From assembly GCF_000429465.1 (NCBI RefSeq), contig NZ_AUBX01000015.1, positions 310,001 to 374,000 of the forward strand: 64,000 nucleotides of DNA. Direction: 5' to 3'. How positions within the stretch are numbered: position 1 is the first letter of the stretch; the number at the start of each line of letters is the position of its first letter. Shown in pieces: positions 51,202 through 60,294 of this stretch. A model generated the notes under the pieces. That model ran no database searches and was not told the DNA's origin. It was given only the letters and a program-made list of their open reading frames with translations. This DNA is from Algoriphagus vanfongensis DSM 17529. GTDB lineage: Bacteria; Bacteroidota; Bacteroidia; Cytophagales; Cyclobacteriaceae. Both the position numbers and the translations under genes were made by a program.

Positions 51202-52887
51202 TTAATGTTGGCTGGCTTCTCCAGCTCCTCTCGGGATGCGGATTTCTTGTACCATTTCCTGGACCTCCGGCGGCGGCGCAGGGGTAAAGCTGGATACTAA
51301 AATACACACAAGAAAATTGAGAATCATGCCTATGGAGCCTATCCCTTCCGGAGAAACTCCAAACCACCAATGCTCCGCGGTATTCAGCTCAGGGCTGATG
51401 AATTTGAAGAAGATAATATACGCCAAAGTGAACACCAATCCTGTCAACATTCCAGCAATGGCTCCTTCTTTATTGATTCGGTCGGAGAAAATGCCCATGA
51501 TGATGACTGGGAAAAATGATGCAGCTGCCAATCCAAATGCAAATGCCACCACTTGGGCTACAAAACCAGGAGGATTGACTCCGAAATATCCAGCCAAAAT
51601 TACTGCTCCAGCAGCCGCTATTCGGGCAATTCGGAGCTCTTTTTTCTCGGATATTTCTGGTTTGAATGTTTTGAACAAATCCCTCGAAACGGAAGTAGAA
51701 ATAACGAGCAAAAGTCCAGCAGCCGTCGATAATGCTGCCGCCATGGCACCAGCAGCGACTAGCCCCACTACCCAATTGGGCAGTTCGGCAATCTCCGGAG
51801 AAGCCAATACCATGATGTCTCTGTCGATACTCAATTCATTTTTCTCTTGATCCGGAAGATACTGGACAAGACCATCTCCATTTTTGTCTTCTACCTGGAT
51901 CAAATCGGTCTTCTGCCAAGTGCTGATCCATGTAGGAAGCTCGGATATTTTTTTCTCGGAAGTAGAATTGATGGCATTGTAAATCCCAAAAGCAGCGATA
52001 GCCGGTGCTGTTGTGTAGAGAATTGCTATGAAAACCAAAGCATAGCCGGCTGAAAGTCTAGCGTCTTTTACTTTTGGAACTGTGAAAAATCGGACGATCA
52101 CATGGGGAAGTCCTGCCGTACCGACCATCAAGGCTAACGTGATCATGAAGATATCCATCACGCCTTTCCTTCCGGAGGTATATTCTGCAAAGCCCAAGTC
52201 GGCCAAAACTCCATCTAGTTTGTCCAGAAGGTATGTTCCATCCGATACTTCACCACCCAAGCCCAATTGAGGAATCGGATTGCCTGTCAGCTGCATGGAG
52301 ATGAATATCGCCGGAACCATGTACGCAAAAATCAAGACGCAATATTGGGCGACTTGTGTGTAGGTGATTCCTTTCATCCCACCCAAAACAGCGTAGAAAA
52401 ACACGATACACATCCCGATCACTACTCCCCACTCGATGGGAACTTCGAGATAACGGGAAAAGACTATCCCCACTCCTCTCATTTGTCCAGCGACATAGGT
52501 GAAAGAAATAAAGAGCGCACAAATCACAGCAACGATCTTGGCTGTTTTTGAATAGTAGCGGTCTCCTACAAAATCAGGCACCGTGAATTTCCCGAATTTT
52601 CGGAGGTACGGCGCCAATAGTAAAGCCAAAAGAACATAGCCTCCTGTCCATCCCATCAGATATACTGAGCCATCATAGCCTGCAAAGGAGATGATTCCGG
52701 CCATGGAAATAAAGGATGCAGCCGACATCCAGTCTGCCGCTGTTGCCATACCGTTGGCGAGAGGAGATACGCCTCCTCCTGCTACATAAAATTCTTTGGT
52801 AGATCCGGCTCGAGTCCAGATAGCGATGCCGATGTAGATGGCAAAAGAAATACCGACTAATAAGTAGGTCCAAGTAAGGATTTCCAT
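51202..52887 (-). CDS. Sodium/solute symporter, acetate-type (VC_2705/ActP-like)
   Basis: 561 residues, about 13 membrane helices of the SSS family. GSTKEFYVAGGGVSPLANGMATAADWMSAASFIS near the N-terminus, GGMKGITYTQVAQYCVLIFAY and AGAMAAALSTAAGLLLVISTS are conserved. Family members with a preceding DUF4212 partner and acs import acetate or similar short monocarboxylates with Na+. A soluble loop (TEKKISELPTWISTW ... VEDKNGDGLVQYLPDQEK) in the middle is typical of this subgroup. Confidence 0.9.
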   Translation of the reverse strand: MEILTWTYLLVGISFAIYIGIAIWTRAGSTKEFYVAGGGVSPLANGMATAADWMSAASFISMAGIISFAGYDGSVYLMGWTGGYVLLALLLAPYLRKFGKFTVPDFVGDRYYSKTAKIVAVICALFISFTYVAGQMRGVGIVFSRYLEVPIEWGVVIGMCIVFFYAVLGGMKGITYTQVAQYCVLIFAYMVPAIFISMQLTGNPIPQLGLGGEVSDGTYLLDKLDGVLADLGFAEYTSGRKGVMDIFMITLALMVGTAGLPHVIVRFFTVPKVKDARLSAGYALVFIAILYTTAPAIAAFGIYNAINSTSEKKISELPTWISTWQKTDLIQVEDKNGDGLVQYLPDQEKNELSIDRDIMVLASPEIAELPNWVVGLVAAGAMAAALSTAAGLLLVISTSVSRDLFKTFKPEISEKKELRIARIAAAGAVILAGYFGVNPPGFVAQVVAFAFGLAAASFFPVIIMGIFSDRINKEGAIAGMLTGLVFTLAYIIFFKFISPELNTAEHWWFGVSPEGIGSIGMILNFLVCILVSSFTPAPPPEVQEMVQEIRIPRGAGEASQH

Positions 52888-52899
52888 AATTACTGCAGC

Positions 52900-53166
52900 T
52901 TAGTCTTCGTGTACGTCATACTCCCTGTCCAGCTTATTCATCCGGTAGACATAGACAAAGATCAATAAGACAAAAACATAAATAGATCCCTGCTGCGCAA
53001 ACCAAAATCCCAGTTTGAATCCTCCCATACGGATTTGATTGAGCTCATCCACCCATAGGACACCAAAGCCAAAGGAGACTAAAAACCAGATAAAAAGTAG
53101 AATGAATAAGGTCTGGAGATTTTTTCGCCAGTATCCTTTTGTATTTATTTTGGGTTTGGATGGCAT
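52900..53166 (-). CDS. DUF4212 small membrane partner of the symporter
   Basis: 88 residues with two membrane helices (NLQTLFILLFIWFLVSFGFG and FWFAQQGSIYVFVLLIFVYVYRMNKLD). The family is found almost always directly before VC_2705-type symporters, as here (12 bp), and is thought to be a subunit or accessory of the transporter. Operon order is DUF4212, symporter, acs. Confidence 0.92.
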   Translation of the reverse strand: MPSKPKINTKGYWRKNLQTLFILLFIWFLVSFGFGVLWVDELNQIRMGGFKLGFWFAQQGSIYVFVLLIFVYVYRMNKLDREYDVHED

Positions 53167-53285
53167 AGATTGTTTTGCTTATGCTAAAGTTGAGCATATA
53201 AAGTAGCAGGTCAAAGTATGCAAATGCAACCCCTTTGACAGAAAAATTAAAAATTTTAAGAAAGTCTTTGGTATGCTAAGACAGC

Positions 53286-54041
53286 TTAGAGTAGAAACTC
53301 CGAAATGATTGCGAGTCCAGCAGCCAGAAAACTCACCAAAAGTTTACTTACCTGAAGCTTGTGATTGGGGCTGCTTTCGAAGAAAATCGTGGTAGAAATA
53401 TGGAGAAATCCTCCTGCTACCAAGCCGTAGAGGATGTTGATACTTTCTTTGTCCAGCCAGCCATTTTGAAAAACAACCGAGCTCAAGAGCATTCCCAAAG
53501 GAGAAGCCAAGGCGAAAAGCGTCAGAAAGATCCAAGTCCATTTGCGGCTCAATGCTGAAGAGAGTACCGCTGCCAGTGCAAATGCCGCTGGGCCTTTGTG
53601 CATAATAATCCCCAAAAGGACAGACTTGCCGCTGTGGACATGTCCCATAGATTGAGGGACTCCCATGATTAGATGCTCATGCGAGAGCAATGTGCCTTCT
53701 AGAAAACTGTGAATAAACAGGCCCAGCATCACCGTTACAACACTTCCTTTGCCCGTTCCGTGATCATGTAGGTGAATGTGCCCATGTTCGATTCCGCTAG
53801 AGAGGTATTCCAGGATTTGCTGCAGCAAAAATCCGATCAGGATATAGAGCCCCATTTTTGAGGTACTACTAGCAGTGGTAAATAGCTCCGGAATGATGTG
53901 GATAATGGTGATCGAAAAGAGGTATGAACCCGCAAATACCAAGACCAATTTGAAATATTTGTCTTTGAATGCAGGAGCAATAAACACCAAGGATCCTGCG
54001 ATCATCGCAGTCAGAAAAAGAAGAATAAAGTTTAAAACCAT
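53286..54041 (-). CDS. ZIP family metal transporter
   Basis: 251 residues, about eight helices. The metal-binding histidines lie in helix 4 (LFIHSFLEGTLLSH) and helix 5 (IIMHKGPAAFALA); a His-rich loop (EHGHIHLHDHGTG) precedes them. ZIP proteins import Zn2+, Fe2+ or Mn2+. Whether zinc is preferred is not visible. Monocistronic, with a TACCTTTG box at 54098-54105 on its strand about 57 bp upstream. Confidence 0.88.
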   Translation of the reverse strand: MVLNFILLFLTAMIAGSLVFIAPAFKDKYFKLVLVFAGSYLFSITIIHIIPELFTTASSTSKMGLYILIGFLLQQILEYLSSGIEHGHIHLHDHGTGKGSVVTVMLGLFIHSFLEGTLLSHEHLIMGVPQSMGHVHSGKSVLLGIIMHKGPAAFALAAVLSSALSRKWTWIFLTLFALASPLGMLLSSVVFQNGWLDKESINILYGLVAGGFLHISTTIFFESSPNHKLQVSKLLVSFLAAGLAIISEFLL

Positions 54042-54097
54042 GCTTTCCGAGAGCCATTTCCGTCGATTTTATGGAAAGGCTTGATTCTTAACCTCCG

Positions 54098-54105
54098 CAA
54101 AGGTA
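54098..54105 (-). promoter_or_regulatory. -7 element of the ZIP transporter gene
   Basis: Minus-strand TACCTTTG, exact consensus, 57 bp before the start. No TTG at the usual distance. Confidence 0.4.
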
Positions 54106-54151
54106 ATATAATTCAATCATGTTGCATTTAATTCCGAAAAACTCACATTTC

Positions 54152-55216
54152 CTATTCAGTGATAAAGGAAAGGTAGGGTTTTAGACTTTCGCTGGTATAG
54201 GTACCGTAGCCTCCATCAGGTTTGCTGAAAATTAAAAATACCTCCAGTTCTGCCCGTGAATCGGCCAATTTGATTGCCTCTTCTGTCCCCACGACCATCA
54301 TAGCTGTGGCAAAGGCATCCGCAGTCATGCAGTTTTTAGCCAGGACAGTTGCGCTGAGTAGATTATGCCTGACAGGGTATCCGGTTTTGGGATCGATCGT
54401 ATGGGAAATCTTGACAGAGTCCCTGACATAGAAGTTTCTATAATTGCCGGAAGTGGCCATCCCTTTGTTATTCAAAGCGATGATGCTGAACAGCTCGGAT
54501 GAATTGGACTCTTCTTCCGGTCGATTGACTCCTACTTTCCAAAGCTCTCCTTTATCATTGGTGCCTCTGGCTACTAGTTCTCCGCCGATCTCTACTAAGA
54601 AATTCGAAATGCCTTTACTTGTCAGAAATTTACCGACTACATCGACCCCTTGGCCTTTGGCGATAGCAGAAAAGTCGAGATAGATTTCGTGATTTTTTTT
54701 GATGACCCGCTTCTCATCAAATTCGATTTTGTCAAATCCCACACTTCTGACCATGAGTTGGATATCCACCGAGTCTTTCAGTTGAGGGCCACTTGGTCCA
54801 AAACCCCAGATATTTACCAATGGTCCCACAGTTGGGTCAAAAGCACCGTTGGTTTGAGAATGGATGGTTTTGGAAGCTTTGAGAATTTCTGGGAAATAGG
54901 GCAATCCAAACTCCAACGTGTCTTTTTGATTGAATTGGCTCAGTTCCGAATCAGGGATGTAGGTCGACAAGCTTTGATTGAACACGACCAAGATGGAGTC
55001 GACTGATTTTTGAAAATCACGATTTTGCTCATCCAAATAGGTGATTTTGTAGCTCGTGCCCATTGTCTGGCCGGAGAGGATGATTTTTCCGGTTTGAGTA
55101 GGCTCTTCCAGCTTTACCTCAGGTGCTTCTTCCCAGTTTCTCCAAGTGTAGACAAGTGCTACCATGATCAATAGCACAATAGAGTAAATGATGTTTTTGC
55201 GGGTATTGGGGCGCAT
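54152..55216 (-). CDS. apbE: FAD:protein FMN transferase (ApbE)
   Basis: 354 residues from ATG at 55216; the frame upstream is open but without a fitting start. One N-terminal membrane helix (IIYSIVLLIMVALVY) anchors it. GQTMGTSYKI, FDPTVGPLVNIWGFGP, FSAIAKGQGVDVV and SHTIDPKTGYP are the ApbE signatures. It attaches FMN to threonines of target proteins such as Na+-NQR and RnfG subunits. No target gene is adjacent. Divergent from ruvB. Confidence 0.95.
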   Translation of the reverse strand: MRPNTRKNIIYSIVLLIMVALVYTWRNWEEAPEVKLEEPTQTGKIILSGQTMGTSYKITYLDEQNRDFQKSVDSILVVFNQSLSTYIPDSELSQFNQKDTLEFGLPYFPEILKASKTIHSQTNGAFDPTVGPLVNIWGFGPSGPQLKDSVDIQLMVRSVGFDKIEFDEKRVIKKNHEIYLDFSAIAKGQGVDVVGKFLTSKGISNFLVEIGGELVARGTNDKGELWKVGVNRPEEESNSSELFSIIALNNKGMATSGNYRNFYVRDSVKISHTIDPKTGYPVRHNLLSATVLAKNCMTADAFATAMMVVGTEEAIKLADSRAELEVFLIFSKPDGGYGTYTSESLKPYLSFITE

Positions 55217-55235
55217 GTGATTTCGGATTTGGAGA

Positions 55236-55243
55236 CAAAGGTA
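55236..55243 (-). promoter_or_regulatory. -7 element of apbE
   Basis: Minus-strand TACCTTTG, exact consensus, 19 nt before the ATG at 55216; possible TTG 24 nt further upstream (55268-55270). Confidence 0.5.
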
Positions 55244-55310
55244 AGGCTTAATTCCTCGATTAAAACTCAAATTCCCTCTCAAAAAGAAAGTGCTGGCTTT
55301 TTTGAATTTA

Positions 55311-55318
55311 TATATTTG
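55311..55318 (+). promoter_or_regulatory. -7 element of ruvB
   Basis: TATATTTG, exact TAnnTTTG, 17 nt before the ATG at 55336. The -33 region has CTGG rather than TTG. Confidence 0.45.
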
Positions 55319-55335
55319 TAGGCTAAGGAAAATCC

Positions 55336-56370
55336 ATGAGAGAAGACTATTTGCAGGGAGATGAGGAGCACATGAGCCCCAAAGACAGGGAGTTTGAAAA
55401 AGCTTTGCGTCCGTTGAGTTTTGAAGACTTCACAGGTCAGGCCAAAATCGTTGAGAATTTGCGTGTATTTGTGTTGGCGGCGAAAAATCGAAATGAACCG
55501 CTCGATCACGTCTTGCTACATGGCCCTCCGGGATTGGGCAAAACCACCCTTAGTCATATCATTGCCAATGAGCTTCAGGCTGGGATCAAGATTACCTCCG
55601 GACCAGTTTTGGACAAGCCTTCCGATTTGGCGGGTTTGCTGACCAATTTGGAGGAAGGTGATGTACTTTTCATCGATGAGATCCATCGTCTCAATCCCAT
55701 CGTAGAGGAATATCTATATTCTGCGATGGAGGATTTTCGCATTGATATCATGTTGGACTCCGGGCCTAATGCCCGGTCTGTTCAGATTTCATTGAGTCCC
55801 TTTACTCTGATCGGAGCCACGACGCGTTCCGGGCTTTTGACCTCGCCTTTGCGTGCTAGGTTTGGGATCAATTCCAGGCTGGAATATTACGATGCTAAAT
55901 TGCTCACCGATATCGTATCCCGTTCCTCGGGGATCTTGGACACCCCAATAGACGAAGTCGCAGCGTACGAAATCGCCAGAAGGAGTCGAGGTACGCCTCG
56001 GATCGCCAATATGCTTTTGAGAAGGACCCGTGATTTTGCAGAAGTCAAAGGCAATGGGACTATCACTTTGGACATTGCCAAAATTGCCCTCAATGCGCTG
56101 GATGTGGATGAAAATGGCTTGGATGAGATGGATAACAGAATCCTAATGACCATCATTGAGAAATTCAAAGGCGGCCCTGTAGGATTGGGAACCATTGCTA
56201 CAGCCTGTGGGGAAGAGGCTGAGACGATAGAGGAGGTTTACGAACCATTTTTGATCCAAGAAGGCTACATGAAACGGACAGCACGGGGCCGTGTAGCGAC
56301 CGAGCTTGCCTATAAACATTTGGATATCAAGCCTAACTCTGGTACTGGAAGTTTGTTTGACGGAATTTAA
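55336..56370 (+). CDS. ruvB: Holliday junction branch migration helicase RuvB
   Basis: 344 residues. Walker [11 protein letters not shown] (62-71), Walker [11 protein letters not shown], sensor 1 [20 protein letters not shown] with the arginine finger, and a C-terminal winged helix ([20 protein letters not shown]). RuvB is the hexameric AAA+ motor that moves Holliday junctions with RuvA. ruvA and ruvC are not in this window. Monocistronic; converges on hxlR with an 11-bp gap. Confidence 0.97.
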   Translation: MREDYLQGDEEHMSPKDREFEKALRPLSFEDFTGQAKIVENLRVFVLAAKNRNEPLDHVLLHGPPGLGKTTLSHIIANELQAGIKITSGPVLDKPSDLAGLLTNLEEGDVLFIDEIHRLNPIVEEYLYSAMEDFRIDIMLDSGPNARSVQISLSPFTLIGATTRSGLLTSPLRARFGINSRLEYYDAKLLTDIVSRSSGILDTPIDEVAAYEIARRSRGTPRIANMLLRRTRDFAEVKGNGTITLDIAKIALNALDVDENGLDEMDNRILMTIIEKFKGGPVGLGTIATACGEEAETIEEVYEPFLIQEGYMKRTARGRVATELAYKHLDIKPNSGTGSLFDGI

Positions 56371-56381
56371 ACCGATTCGAG

Positions 56382-56747
56382 CTATTTAGAATAGTTGGCT
56401 CTGGAAGCTCTGATCTCTCCGATGTTATCTTTTGCCCATTGAGAGAGGTTTTGGACATGAGGGATCAATGATTGACCTCTAGGTGTCAGATTGTATTCTA
56501 CTCGGGGAGGAATTTCAGGAAAGACAGTTCTTTCTACCAATCCGTCAGCTTCTAGTTTTCGGAGAGTTACCGTGAGCATTTTTTGGGATACGTCCCCAAT
56601 GGTTTTATGGATTTGGTTGAATCTCACTTTTTTTTCATGATCCAAAATCAATAAAACGAGCATAGACCACTTGTCTCCAAAGCGATCCAAGACTGTGCGG
56701 ATCGGGCAATTTTCAGTGCCCGAATAAATTTCCAATATATTTTCCAT
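56382..56747 (-). CDS. HxlR-family transcriptional regulator
   Basis: 121 residues, winged helix-turn-helix of the HxlR type: NCPIRTVLDRFGDKWSMLVLLIL at the N-terminus with conserved Cys14, then RFNQIHKTIGDVSQKMLTVTLRKLEADGLVERTVFPEIPPRVEYNLTPRG. Members sense redox or aldehyde stress through the Cys and repress a divergent oxidoreductase gene. Exactly that arrangement is present: an NmrA-type oxidoreductase lies divergently 152 bp away. Confidence 0.92.
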   Translation of the reverse strand: MENILEIYSGTENCPIRTVLDRFGDKWSMLVLLILDHEKKVRFNQIHKTIGDVSQKMLTVTLRKLEADGLVERTVFPEIPPRVEYNLTPRGQSLIPHVQNLSQWAKDNIGEIRASRANYSK

Positions 56748-56772
56748 CCTAATACGCTGATTATCTGCAATG

Positions 56773-56788
56773 CTTACTTTGAGGTAAG
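56773..56788. promoter_or_regulatory. Candidate HxlR operator 1
   Basis: CTTAC (56773-56777) and GTAAG (56784-56788) form an inverted repeat in the divergent region, 26 bp before the hxlR start. Similar to the site at 56843-56856. Confidence 0.45.
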
Positions 56789-56810
56789 TGTCTGACTAAT
56801 AAGTGCCTTC

Positions 56811-56856
56811 TTGCGGCCTATCTACTCCCATTCTATCTTTGACTTACCAAAAGTAA
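56811..56856 (+). promoter_or_regulatory. Promoter of the NmrA-like gene with overlapping operator 2
   Basis: TTG (56811-56813), 20-nt spacer, TATCTTTG (56834-56841), exact consensus. The expected start lies within the imperfect palindrome CTTAC...GTAAC (56843-56857), so a repressor bound there would block initiation. Confidence 0.55.
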
Positions 56857-56899
56857 CCTAAATACTTTTATATATCAACTTTACTAAAACAACTAAGTC

Positions 56900-57775
56900 A
56901 TGAGAAAAATAGCAGTAACAGGAGCCACAGGTCATTTTGGACAAGCAACCATCGCTCAACTTATTCAGAATGGAATACATCCGTCCAAAATAACTGGTTT
57001 AGTCAGAAATCAAACTAAAGCCCAAAACCTCAAGGAGCTAGGAATCGAGCTAAAAGAAGGTGATTATGATCACTTTGATTCTCTGGTTGATGTATTTCAA
57101 GAGGTAGAAAAACTGCTCTTGATATCCGGAACAGATCTAGAGAACAGACTGACACAGCACCTCAATGTCATTCGAGCTGCCAAAGAAGCAGGTGTCCAGC
57201 ATGTTTACTACACTAGTTTTGACCGAAAAACAGAAAACCCAGATTCATCTCTTGCATTTCTGGCTTCTTCTCACATTCAGACGGAGCAAGCTCTGAAGGA
57301 GAGTGGGATGAAGTATACTATTTTCCGAAACAACCTTTACCTCAGTGTACTTCCGATGTTCCTTGGAGAGCAGGTGTTGGAGAATGGAATTTTCTTTCCA
57401 GCTGGTAATGGCAAGGCCGCATTTGCAGATAGAGCTGATCTTGCAGAAGCAGTGGCTAATGTCATGGCTGAGTCTGGGCATGAAAATCAAGAATACGTGA
57501 TGGGTAATAGCGAAAACTATGATTTTGAGCAGATAGCTACAAAGCTGAGTCAGCTAAGTGGTAAGCAAATCACGTACGTAAGTCCTGATAGCAATGCCTA
57601 TTCCGAAGTATTGACTGATGCGGGAGTGCCTAGTCCATACATTGCTATGTTTGTAGGCTTTGCGGAGGCTATCCAATCAGGCGAATTTGAAACTGCGAAT
57701 TCAGATCTTGAAAAATTGTTGGGGAGGAAGCCCTTGACTTTGGATGCCTATCTCGGTCAGACATATGGCTCTTGA
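56900..57775 (+). CDS. NAD(P)-binding oxidoreductase, NmrA/QOR2-like SDR
   Basis: 291 residues. GATGHFGQATI (8-18) is the Rossmann dinucleotide motif; YYTSFDRKTENPDSSLAF and FRNNLYLSVLPMFL follow. It belongs to the atypical SDR group with E. coli YtfG (quinone oxidoreductase 2), which reduces quinones with NADPH. Divergent from hxlR with two palindromic sites between, so probably induced by quinone or thiol stress through HxlR. Confidence 0.88.
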   Translation: MRKIAVTGATGHFGQATIAQLIQNGIHPSKITGLVRNQTKAQNLKELGIELKEGDYDHFDSLVDVFQEVEKLLLISGTDLENRLTQHLNVIRAAKEAGVQHVYYTSFDRKTENPDSSLAFLASSHIQTEQALKESGMKYTIFRNNLYLSVLPMFLGEQVLENGIFFPAGNGKAAFADRADLAEAVANVMAESGHENQEYVMGNSENYDFEQIATKLSQLSGKQITYVSPDSNAYSEVLTDAGVPSPYIAMFVGFAEAIQSGEFETANSDLEKLLGRKPLTLDAYLGQTYGS

Positions 57776-57795
57776 TTCATTTTGACACGAAAAGT

Positions 57796-57830
57796 AAAAT
57801 GCCGGAGATGGTGATTCTCCGGCATTTTTT
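57796..57830. terminator. Bidirectional terminator between NmrA-like gene and pgl
   Basis: AAAATGCCGGAGA (57796-57808) pairs with TCTCCGGCATTTT (57816-57828), 7-nt loop, T-runs on both strands. Confidence 0.9.
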
Positions 57831-57837
57831 CATTTTC

Positions 57838-58548
57838 TTAAATTCCTGTCGCAGCCTCCTGATCCAAAAACCAGATCAGTTCTCCGCTGGTCGGATTGAC
57901 CATACTAGCCGGATAGGAGTTGAACTCTCCCTCTCGATTGATGACTTCTTTCACCTTTTCTTTTTTGCTCTCTCCTGTAACCAAAAAGGCAACATTTTTG
58001 GCTTGATTGATCACTTTACCGGTGATGGTGACTCGTTTTTGTCCAGAGTCTGGATGTGTAGCTACTTTACAGTTCCTCGAAGAATCCCATAAATAAATGG
58101 AATTTGGGAAAATTGAGGCTGTATGTCCGTCATCCCCCATTCCCAATAGTACCAGGTCAAATTGCGGGATTCCTTTTGTAGTAGCTAGGGTAGCGTCTAA
58201 TAGTTCACCGTAGCGAATGGCTTCTTCCTCGGGATCATTTTCCCCCAGCACTCTGTAAATATTTTCTTCGGGGATGGAGATCTTCGAAAGCAAATGATCT
58301 ACCGTCATTTTATAATTGCTTTCCGAATCTGTTGGAGGGACACATCGCTCATCTCCCCAGTAGAGATAGATTTTGCTCCAGTCGATTTTGTCGGCAAAGT
58401 GCTCCGCCAAGTAATCAAATACGATTTTGGGAGTGCTGCCGCCGGACAGGGCTACAGTCAGCTTGTCGGTAGATGCTGCTAGCTGGGCAAAATATTCCGA
58501 AAAGACCTTTGCTACTTGTTGCTTGTTATCGAGGATTTTTATTTCCAT
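57838..58548 (-). CDS. pgl: 6-phosphogluconolactonase
   Basis: 236 residues. LTVALSGGSTPKIVFDYLA, IYLYWGDERCVPPTDSESN and LVLLGMGDDGHTASIFP are the DevB/NagB-fold signatures of Pgl, which hydrolyses 6-phosphogluconolactone. It lies 18 bp downstream of zwf on the same strand, a conserved Bacteroidota pair, so it is the second gene of a zwf-pgl operon. Confidence 0.95.
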   Translation of the reverse strand: MEIKILDNKQQVAKVFSEYFAQLAASTDKLTVALSGGSTPKIVFDYLAEHFADKIDWSKIYLYWGDERCVPPTDSESNYKMTVDHLLSKISIPEENIYRVLGENDPEEEAIRYGELLDATLATTKGIPQFDLVLLGMGDDGHTASIFPNSIYLWDSSRNCKVATHPDSGQKRVTITGKVINQAKNVAFLVTGESKKEKVKEVINREGEFNSYPASMVNPTSGELIWFLDQEAATGI

Positions 58549-58566
58549 GATACTTAGGGATTTATA

Positions 58567-60099
58567 TTAACACAAAATACAGAAGCCAGACTCGTCAGTC
58601 AGTAGATCGCCGGGATTTCTCCAACCAAAACTATCTTCGATCAGATCATCTGAATTTCTAGGTCCCCAAGTGCCTGCAGCATAGCCATAGGTGTTGACGG
58701 ATGGATTGTTTTCCCAGCATTTAAGAATAGGATCCACGAATTTCCAAGCGGCTTCAACTTCATCGGCACGGGCATAGAGTGTAGTATCCCCTTGCATGGC
58801 GTCTAGAAGCAATCTTTCATAAGCGTCCATGACTTGAGCCGAATCCAGATCTGAGTAATAAAAATCCATATTTGCCTGCTCCACATGGAAACCTAGGCCT
58901 GGGATTTTCACTCCGAATTTTAGCAAGATTCCTTCATCTGGCTGAATTCGGATGACTAGTTTGTTGTCTTTTTTGTAAACATCCTGACTTTTGAAAACTT
59001 CGTGGTGAGGGGCTTTGAAGTGGATGACTACCTCGGTCACTTTGGTAGGCATGGCCTTGCCCGTGCGGACATAGAAAGGCACGTCTTTCCATCTCCAGTT
59101 GTCCACAAAGAACTTGATCGCAGCAAAAGTCTCCGTGGTAGAGTCAGGGTTGACTCCTTCTTCCTCGCGGTATCCTTTTACTTTTTCTCCCTTGATATTG
59201 GAGGCGACGTACTGTCCCCGAAGTGTATTCTTGATGATAGTCTCCTCGTCTTTCATCAGACGGATTGACTTGAGAGCTTTCACTTTTTCATCTCGTATTT
59301 CTTCCGGATCAGCACTGATCGGAGGCTCCATGACGATCAAAGATACTATCTGAAGTAGGTGACTTTGGAACATATCCCGAAATGCACCGGATTTATCATA
59401 ATAGCCACCACGCTTTTCTACACCGACGGTTTCAGCGTTGGTGATTTCGACATGATGGATGTAGCGCCGATTCCAAAGCGGCTCAAATATCGAATTGGAA
59501 AATCGTGTAACCAGTAGATTCTGGACAGTTTCTTTGCCGAGGTAGTGATCGATCCGATAGACTTGCTCTTCTTTGAAATAGGTATGAAGCCCGTGATTGA
59601 GCTCTTTGGCTGATGCGAGATCGTAGCCGAAAGGCTTTTCAACGATGATTCTCTTCCAACCCTCGTTTTCTTGAGTCAGGCCCTGCTCATGCAGATTTTT
59701 GGCGATGGTCTCATACAAGCTTGGCGGGGTAGAAAGATAAAAAATCAAATTTCCGGCTGTGCCATGTTCTTGATCAAGTTGTTTGATACGATTAGCCAGT
59801 TTTTCGTAGCTCGTATCGTAGTCTGTCCCCAGATCTTCATAGAAAAGCTTGTCCGCAAAGTTTTGAATAAATTCCTTCTTTTCTTTTCCGATTTTTCCCT
59901 TCAAAAATTCGCTTTCCAAGACCACTCGGGACCTGAATTCGTCGCTGTCCATATTGCTTCGACTGACTCCCAGTACCACAAAATTGTCCGGAAGGTGATT
60001 GCCTTTGTACAAATTGTAAATGGCAGGGATCAGTTTTCTGGCGGTCAAGTCTCCCGAAGCACCAAAAATGATCAGCATTTGGTTGGAAGTTTTTTTCAT
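58567..60099 (-). CDS. zwf: Glucose-6-phosphate 1-dehydrogenase
   Basis: 510 residues. IFGASGDLTARKLIPAIYNL (NADP Rossmann), IIVEKPFGYD and the active-site motif RIDHYLGKE are canonical. The C-terminus ends LTDESGFCILC, slightly odd with two cysteines, but no frameshift is seen. It makes 6-phosphogluconolactone and NADPH, the first step of the oxidative pentose-phosphate pathway. Divergent from gnd. Confidence 0.96.
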   Translation of the reverse strand: MKKTSNQMLIIFGASGDLTARKLIPAIYNLYKGNHLPDNFVVLGVSRSNMDSDEFRSRVVLESEFLKGKIGKEKKEFIQNFADKLFYEDLGTDYDTSYEKLANRIKQLDQEHGTAGNLIFYLSTPPSLYETIAKNLHEQGLTQENEGWKRIIVEKPFGYDLASAKELNHGLHTYFKEEQVYRIDHYLGKETVQNLLVTRFSNSIFEPLWNRRYIHHVEITNAETVGVEKRGGYYDKSGAFRDMFQSHLLQIVSLIVMEPPISADPEEIRDEKVKALKSIRLMKDEETIIKNTLRGQYVASNIKGEKVKGYREEEGVNPDSTTETFAAIKFFVDNWRWKDVPFYVRTGKAMPTKVTEVVIHFKAPHHEVFKSQDVYKKDNKLVIRIQPDEGILLKFGVKIPGLGFHVEQANMDFYYSDLDSAQVMDAYERLLLDAMQGDTTLYARADEVEAAWKFVDPILKCWENNPSVNTYGYAAGTWGPRNSDDLIEDSFGWRNPGDLLTDESGFCILC

Positions 60100-60294
60100 G
60101 AATTCAATAGGATTAAAAGCGCATGGCCCACAGAAGGAAATTTGGGATGATTAGGAATACTTTTTTGGAAAAAAGTGCGCATGCTTCATTCGATAAGTTA
60201 ATTTTGAATTTAGAGTCGTAAAAATAGGGCTTATTTATTTTAAACTCGTGCAACAAAAAAGAATGCTACAGGAAAATGTGGCTTGAATAAAATC

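Noticed and set aside
51236..51850. 204-codon plus-strand open frame inside the symporter gene
   Set aside because: Antisense shadow; composition is Ala/Ser/Thr-rich as expected for a complement of membrane helices.
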